This document shows positions 61,301 to 64,000 of a stretch of 64,000 nucleotides of DNA, one piece after another. The notes below the pieces were generated by a model. That model saw nothing but the letters and a program-made list of their open reading frames with translations, was not told the DNA's origin and did no database searches. Position numbers and translations under genes: made by a program. This DNA is from Pseudocalidococcus azoricus BACA0444 (lineage in GTDB: Bacteria; Cyanobacteriota; Cyanobacteriia; Thermosynechococcales; Thermosynechococcaceae), in assembly GCF_031729055.1 (NCBI RefSeq), contig NZ_JAVMIP010000001.1, forward strand, positions 432,427-496,426. The letters are read 5' to 3'. Position 1 is the stretch's first letter. The number at the start of each line of letters is the position of its first letter.

Positions 61301-64000
61301 GGCCATCCCCATTCACATCTCCAGCCATAGAAAAGGCAATGTCTTTCGTTAAGTTCGCACCCGTCAAAAGAACTTGAGCGGAGGAGAAACCATTGGCCGC
61401 CCCAAACCATAAATAGGCGGCTCCAGATGTCCCCGTTTGATTTGGAACCCCTGGTGCATAAACAACTACATCCCCATACCCATCCCCATTCACATCGCCC
61501 ACTGGTGAAAGGTTATTTCCTAAGGCAGTTGGAAAAACAGTTTGCTGTGATGAAGTCGAGATAATACTGGTATTGGATGTATTCTTTTGAGTAGCGGCGG
61601 GACTAACGAGATTTAACTTATTCTCAAATAGGTAAATATTGGGAATCCCCCACCCATAAACATTCTCAATTTGATTGGGAACTGCCCAATTTACGCCATC
61701 ACTGGAAGAGGCCATAAAAATGTCATTGTTAGCGTTTTGTCCTCCTTGCCAGGCCATGTAGAGGGTCTGATCTTTAACGTTCACCAATGACAGGCCATAA
61801 TCCGTAACAGCGTTAGGGTTGTTATTGGTCGATAAGTTACTAATCAGTTGCGGATTTGACCAAGCATTACTCGCAGCATCATAGGTAATGTAGTAAATTC
61901 CATTGGTCTCTCCACTATTATTAAGACCAGTGTAATAGGCATAGAGCGTGTTTTGAAAGACAGCTAAACTGGGAACGCTTTCTGTTTGGAAAATGGCGGC
62001 ATTGGGAATGGCTTGGGGGGCAACCCATGTAAAGCCATCAAGGGAAGAAGAGAAGTATAGTGAATTGCCGTATTCACCCCCAGTCCCTTGCCAGATTGCG
62101 TAGAGCGTATTGTTATATTCAACTAAATTGATGCCGCCGCTTAACCCACTGGAGACATTCAGACTGTTATTCGTTAAGTTGGTATAGCCCAGGCCGCCCC
62201 ATTGGCCATTACCTTGATATTGGGAGTAATAGATCGCCGTACTATTGGCGCCATTGCCGCTGTAATACCAATAGGCATAAAGCTGATTATTAAACTCCAC
62301 CAGGCCTGGGACAGCATCTGTTTGAAAGTTGTCAGGAAATAAGTTACCAGAGTTCCAATTTTCTGGGTCGGTGGTCGTAGAAAAGGCTAGTTGGTTATTG
62401 TTATTGACCCAAATCGTAACAACTTCCCCATTAAAAACAACGGTACTCAGGCCTGTGTTGCCGAGGGTGCCGAAGGTCGGATTATTGAAGTTGGCATTAA
62501 TGTTAATCGTAGTTTCATCAGACCAGTTAAGACTATCGGCATTGGGGGCATTAATGATCGGTGTCCCTGGATAGGTTGTCACAGGCAATGGGGTGTTGGT
62601 GCTGACTTGAGTGGCCAGGTTAGGATTGCCAAAGAGTGCATAAACTCCGCCGACCCCTTGATTTAACGCACCATTTCCCAGAATCAAGTCATCAATCCCA
62701 TCTCCGTTAATATCTCCGGCGGCATTCACACTGGTATTGTTGGGCAAATTCAAGGCCTGGAAGTTTAAGGTTCCTTGAGCATTGCCAAAGCCAATGTAGA
62801 GTTGGTTGTAGTTAGTGACATCTGGGTTATTGGGCAGAAAACCAACAATAATATCAGCCAACCCATCCCCGTTTAAGTCACCCGCTGCCGTACCAAAATT
62901 CAAGGGCGTAGGTATTGTGGTGGATAGAGGGCTGACCGTGAGTTGGGTTTTGGTGCCTAAGTCATTACTACCCAAGACGAGATAAACATTGATGTTGTTA
63001 TCGATAACACCAAAGTCCTGTAAATTGTCTCCGTTCACATCCCCCAGTCCGAAGACATCTTGAAACCCACCACTAGCTAGGGTCAGGGTTAAGTCACCCG
63101 TTCCGAGGGATTCATCCAGTAACGCTTCAGTCCCTTTGCCAAAGGTAATTAGACTGGCATTGTCTCCCCCCATCAATACATCGGCAAACCCATCCCCATT
63201 GATGTCTCCCAAGAGTAGGGAGGGATTAGCTGTCACATTACCCAGTACTGGCAACGCTGTATTAGTGACATAGATAGATGAGTTTGTACCTGTATAGCCC
63301 ACATAAAGCTGGTCGTTCAGAGTTGTTACAGCCGGGGCTAGGTTGGACTCTTGGTTGGGGACAATAATGGGATTCCGCCAATCTTGTCCATTACTGGATG
63401 TATTAACGTAAAAATCGCCTTGACCATCCGTATAGGTGAGATAAAGTTGGGTGCTGTCTGCGGTGAGGCCAACTCCTTGGGCTGCCCCCTGGCCAATATT
63501 GACTATCCCGTTGTAATCCCAGATTAAGTTAGCGAGGTTGCCGGGACTGGTTCCGTTGAGCGTTACGGTTCCTAACCCATAGACTCCCGTTGATGGAGAC
63601 CCTAGAGTTCCTTCTTGATAGACCAGATAAAGTGTGTCATCTAAGACAGCAGCTCCAACGGCGGAAGAACTGGTTTGATTTGCACTGCCATTGTTGTAGG
63701 TGACGTTATAAGTGTTAGACCAAGCGTTCGGATCCTCAGGATTAGAGGAATAAACATATTGAATATCCCCATTATTTTCATTGATTGTCAGCAGCATCAA
63801 CTGACCTTGATAGACAACCAAAGTGGGGGCTGTACCTGAAGCCGTATTTCCCAGAGCATAGAAGTTATAGGACTCCCAGGTTTGCCCTTGATCTGTACTG
63901 TAAGCAATAAAAACTTGGTTATATCCTCCACCCGCATAAGCTAGGTACAGCATATTCCTCGCTAAGTTGGTACACTTTTTCTGAAGCTGTGTCAAAGCGA
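58398..64000 (-). CDS. giant surface protein with FG-GAP, RTX, Calx-beta and DUF4114 domains (5' end beyond window)
   Basis: An open frame of at least 1865 residues runs off the right edge. A TTG at 63995 is the first possible start in the window, but the frame is open beyond it. Seen from the N-terminal side: sialidase/BNR-like repeats (VFIAYSTDQGQTWESYNFYA); at least seven FG-GAP calcium-binding repeats (GDINGDGFADVLMG, GDLNGDGLADIIVG, GDVNGDGLDDILIG and others); RTX-like repeats near residue 1230 (GQAGDDILLGNGGLDVLLGG); a Calx-beta domain (PVVAENGQALVFTITRSGNL); and a C-terminal DUF4114-type domain with GFEDLFGGGDLDYNDMV. A secreted calcium-dependent adhesin or S-layer-like protein, probably type I exported, is inferred. 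Confidence 0.85.
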   Translation of the reverse strand, partial: ALTQLQKKCTNLARNMLYLAYAGGGYNQVFIAYSTDQGQTWESYNFYALGNTASGTAPTLVVYQGQLMLLTINENNGDIQYVYSSNPEDPNAWSNTYNVTYNNGSANQTSSSAVGAAVLDDTLYLVYQEGTLGSPSTGVYGLGTVTLNGTSPGNLANLIWDYNGIVNIGQGAAQGVGLTADSTQLYLTYTDGQGDFYVNTSSNGQDWRNPIIVPNQESNLAPAVTTLNDQLYVGYTGTNSSIYVTNTALPVLGNVTANPSLLLGDINGDGFADVLMGGDNASLITFGKGTEALLDESLGTGDLTLTLASGGFQDVFGLGDVNGDNLQDFGVIDNNINVYLVLGSNDLGTKTQLTVSPLSTTIPTPLNFGTAAGDLNGDGLADIIVGFLPNNPDVTNYNQLYIGFGNAQGTLNFQALNLPNNTSVNAAGDINGDGIDDLILGNGALNQGVGGVYALFGNPNLATQVSTNTPLPVTTYPGTPIINAPNADSLNWSDETTININANFNNPTFGTLGNTGLSTVVFNGEVVTIWVNNNNQLAFSTTTDPENWNSGNLFPDNFQTDAVPGLVEFNNQLYAYWYYSGNGANSTAIYYSQYQGNGQWGGLGYTNLTNNSLNVSSGLSGGINLVEYNNTLYAIWQGTGGEYGNSLYFSSSLDGFTWVAPQAIPNAAIFQTESVPSLAVFQNTLYAYYTGLNNSGETNGIYYITYDAASNAWSNPQLISNLSTNNNPNAVTDYGLSLVNVKDQTLYMAWQGGQNANNDIFMASSSDGVNWAVPNQIENVYGWGIPNIYLFENKLNLVSPAATQKNTSNTSIISTSSQQTVFPTALGNNLSPVGDVNGDGYGDVVVYAPGVPNQTGTSGAAYLWFGAANGFSSAQVLLTGANLTKDIAFSMAGDVNGDGLDDILIGNPNYSSSTYGQNAGITYAVFGASNLGDLSSINLSELQPVSVSGGTITDGKIGAIALTASGSGYLSNGSGTFNILVSSSTSSSDAIIQATVTGGKITGVQVTNPGAGFTSINTLSFDYTQGGGGTGASITVNSLVSLAGFQIVGLENSLASQSLSGGGDVNGDGFDDLVVGAPGDELSFVLFGGDFTASVNQYGSIGDDVLQGTVTGDVLIGQAGDDILLGNGGLDVLLGGTGNDWLQVRDTNFRRVNGGSGTDTLGLYGYNGQAWNLTTLAPGNRLKDIEVIDIRNYGSNLLTLNKATVLQLSPTKILTVNGDSSDKINLSPDFTANGTQYANGQNYTVYQAGVAQAWINTIIPSGNITFTASNSNSPSPPPQGTLTGVNHNSNPVFPTLTSTGSSNQATKFAVNSPVVAENGQALVFTITRSGNLAQSAAAQYRTLNDSAQAGVHYDAQAGYVVFAPHEAVKEVVIALKDDQELGPRQRQIHLGLVPLTSTAATLLSNRSLSFTNAPGTQLRNLGMNPVGLEQGLSQMGGLPFAELNFNVSTPNGKTTVTTAVNGLSSLNSYFRFNPRAKKYEEFLYNGHTGVEFLDTTGDNLVDTLKIHLIDGGRGDSDGVVNGVVAGFNAPAQVTPGPIQVNPGIFYIPTASDGVLQFHNVTAQGAYRFGVFQVDDAQGRIGHLLPSDPGYAAAVQARQQTIFQNATSSNLNALTASTAAAALGDPQRLTQSEFQANGAFMATQLEGNQHYGLFFSENGQTQLSIDNGVFHAEADSRGYVDLRWAKTQLEVGTSVLVTPGQPGYTLTAEVEIARGGAYNNTLALFKVDSFTGGLDTTGDGVIDTKPGDVAYTQAVLQRIQDPLTGRILPTVNTIFSSERQTVALASSTLYGMALIANGSVGQFLGTNPSNAPTGPIHSFFSFDAANPDGVAHVRRLGQTLWGFEDLFGGGDLDYNDMVVGLTWQHYS

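Noticed and set aside
63951..63995. TTG 63995 as the genuine start of the giant surface protein
   Set aside because: The frame is open upstream to the window edge and no signal peptide follows this TTG.

Overview
The window looks like the chromosome of a unicellular cyanobacterium, probably a freshwater Synechococcus/Thermosynechococcus-type lineage (an inference; no rRNA is present). The evidence is the gene content: Ycf3, Ycf66, Ycf19/YlmG, NdhD1 and NdhF1, a high-light-inducible protein with an RpaB-type HLR1 site, a photosystem II S4-domain protein, SepF, and a PilHIJL chemotaxis cluster. A palindrome, CCAGGCCTGG, is scattered through the whole window, while the usual cyanobacterial HIP1 octamer GCGATCGC is nearly absent (one copy seen).

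Layout. 1-1.9 kb is a gene graveyard: the 5' end of an IS4-like transposase with a nonsense codon, a decapitated type IIG restriction-modification enzyme, a small DUF5647-like gene with an in-frame stop overlapped by another gene remnant, and a vapB followed by a broken vapC. 1.9-6.4 kb holds chorismate lyase (quinone head group), an APC permease and an Amt ammonium transporter. 6.9-18.4 kb is one minus-strand cluster for type IV pilus chemotaxis (pilH-pilI-pilJ-pilL), translationally coupled to a Ski2-like RNA helicase. 18.8-30.8 kb is housekeeping: cysH, ylmG, upp, hli, sepF, ycf66, ddl, an EgtB-like enzyme, a DUF1345 membrane protein, a PSII S4 protein, a HAD phosphatase, tRNA-Gln(UUG) and a nitrilase-family amidase.

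30.8-41.6 kb mixes photosynthesis and housekeeping genes (sulfiredoxin, ycf3, gatC, ndhF1-ndhD1, a LuxR-type response regulator, rsmH) with two intact toxin-antitoxin modules. The hicBA module lies between two perfect 42-bp direct repeats, and one of them is exactly the 3' end of the neighbouring acetyltransferase gene. 41.7-53.3 kb holds a coiled-coil/hypothetical gene pair, two CPA2 antiporters around a peptidoglycan amidase, an EgtC-like amidotransferase, and an operon of a TolQ/MotA-like channel with a long coiled-coil tail, a TolR/ExbD-like partner lacking the usual membrane Asp, and mutL. 53.3-64 kb holds a PD-(D/E)XK protein with a 42-bp minisatellite, a Cache-HAMP-GAF hybrid histidine kinase, a COQ4-like protein and a giant FG-GAP/RTX/Calx-beta/DUF4114 surface protein that runs off the right edge.

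The observations most worth following up are the repeat-bounded hicBA cassette, the atypical TolQR-MutL operon, the genome-wide palindrome, and the helicase fused translationally to the pilus chemotaxis operon. No CRISPR array, prophage or complete known defence island was seen.
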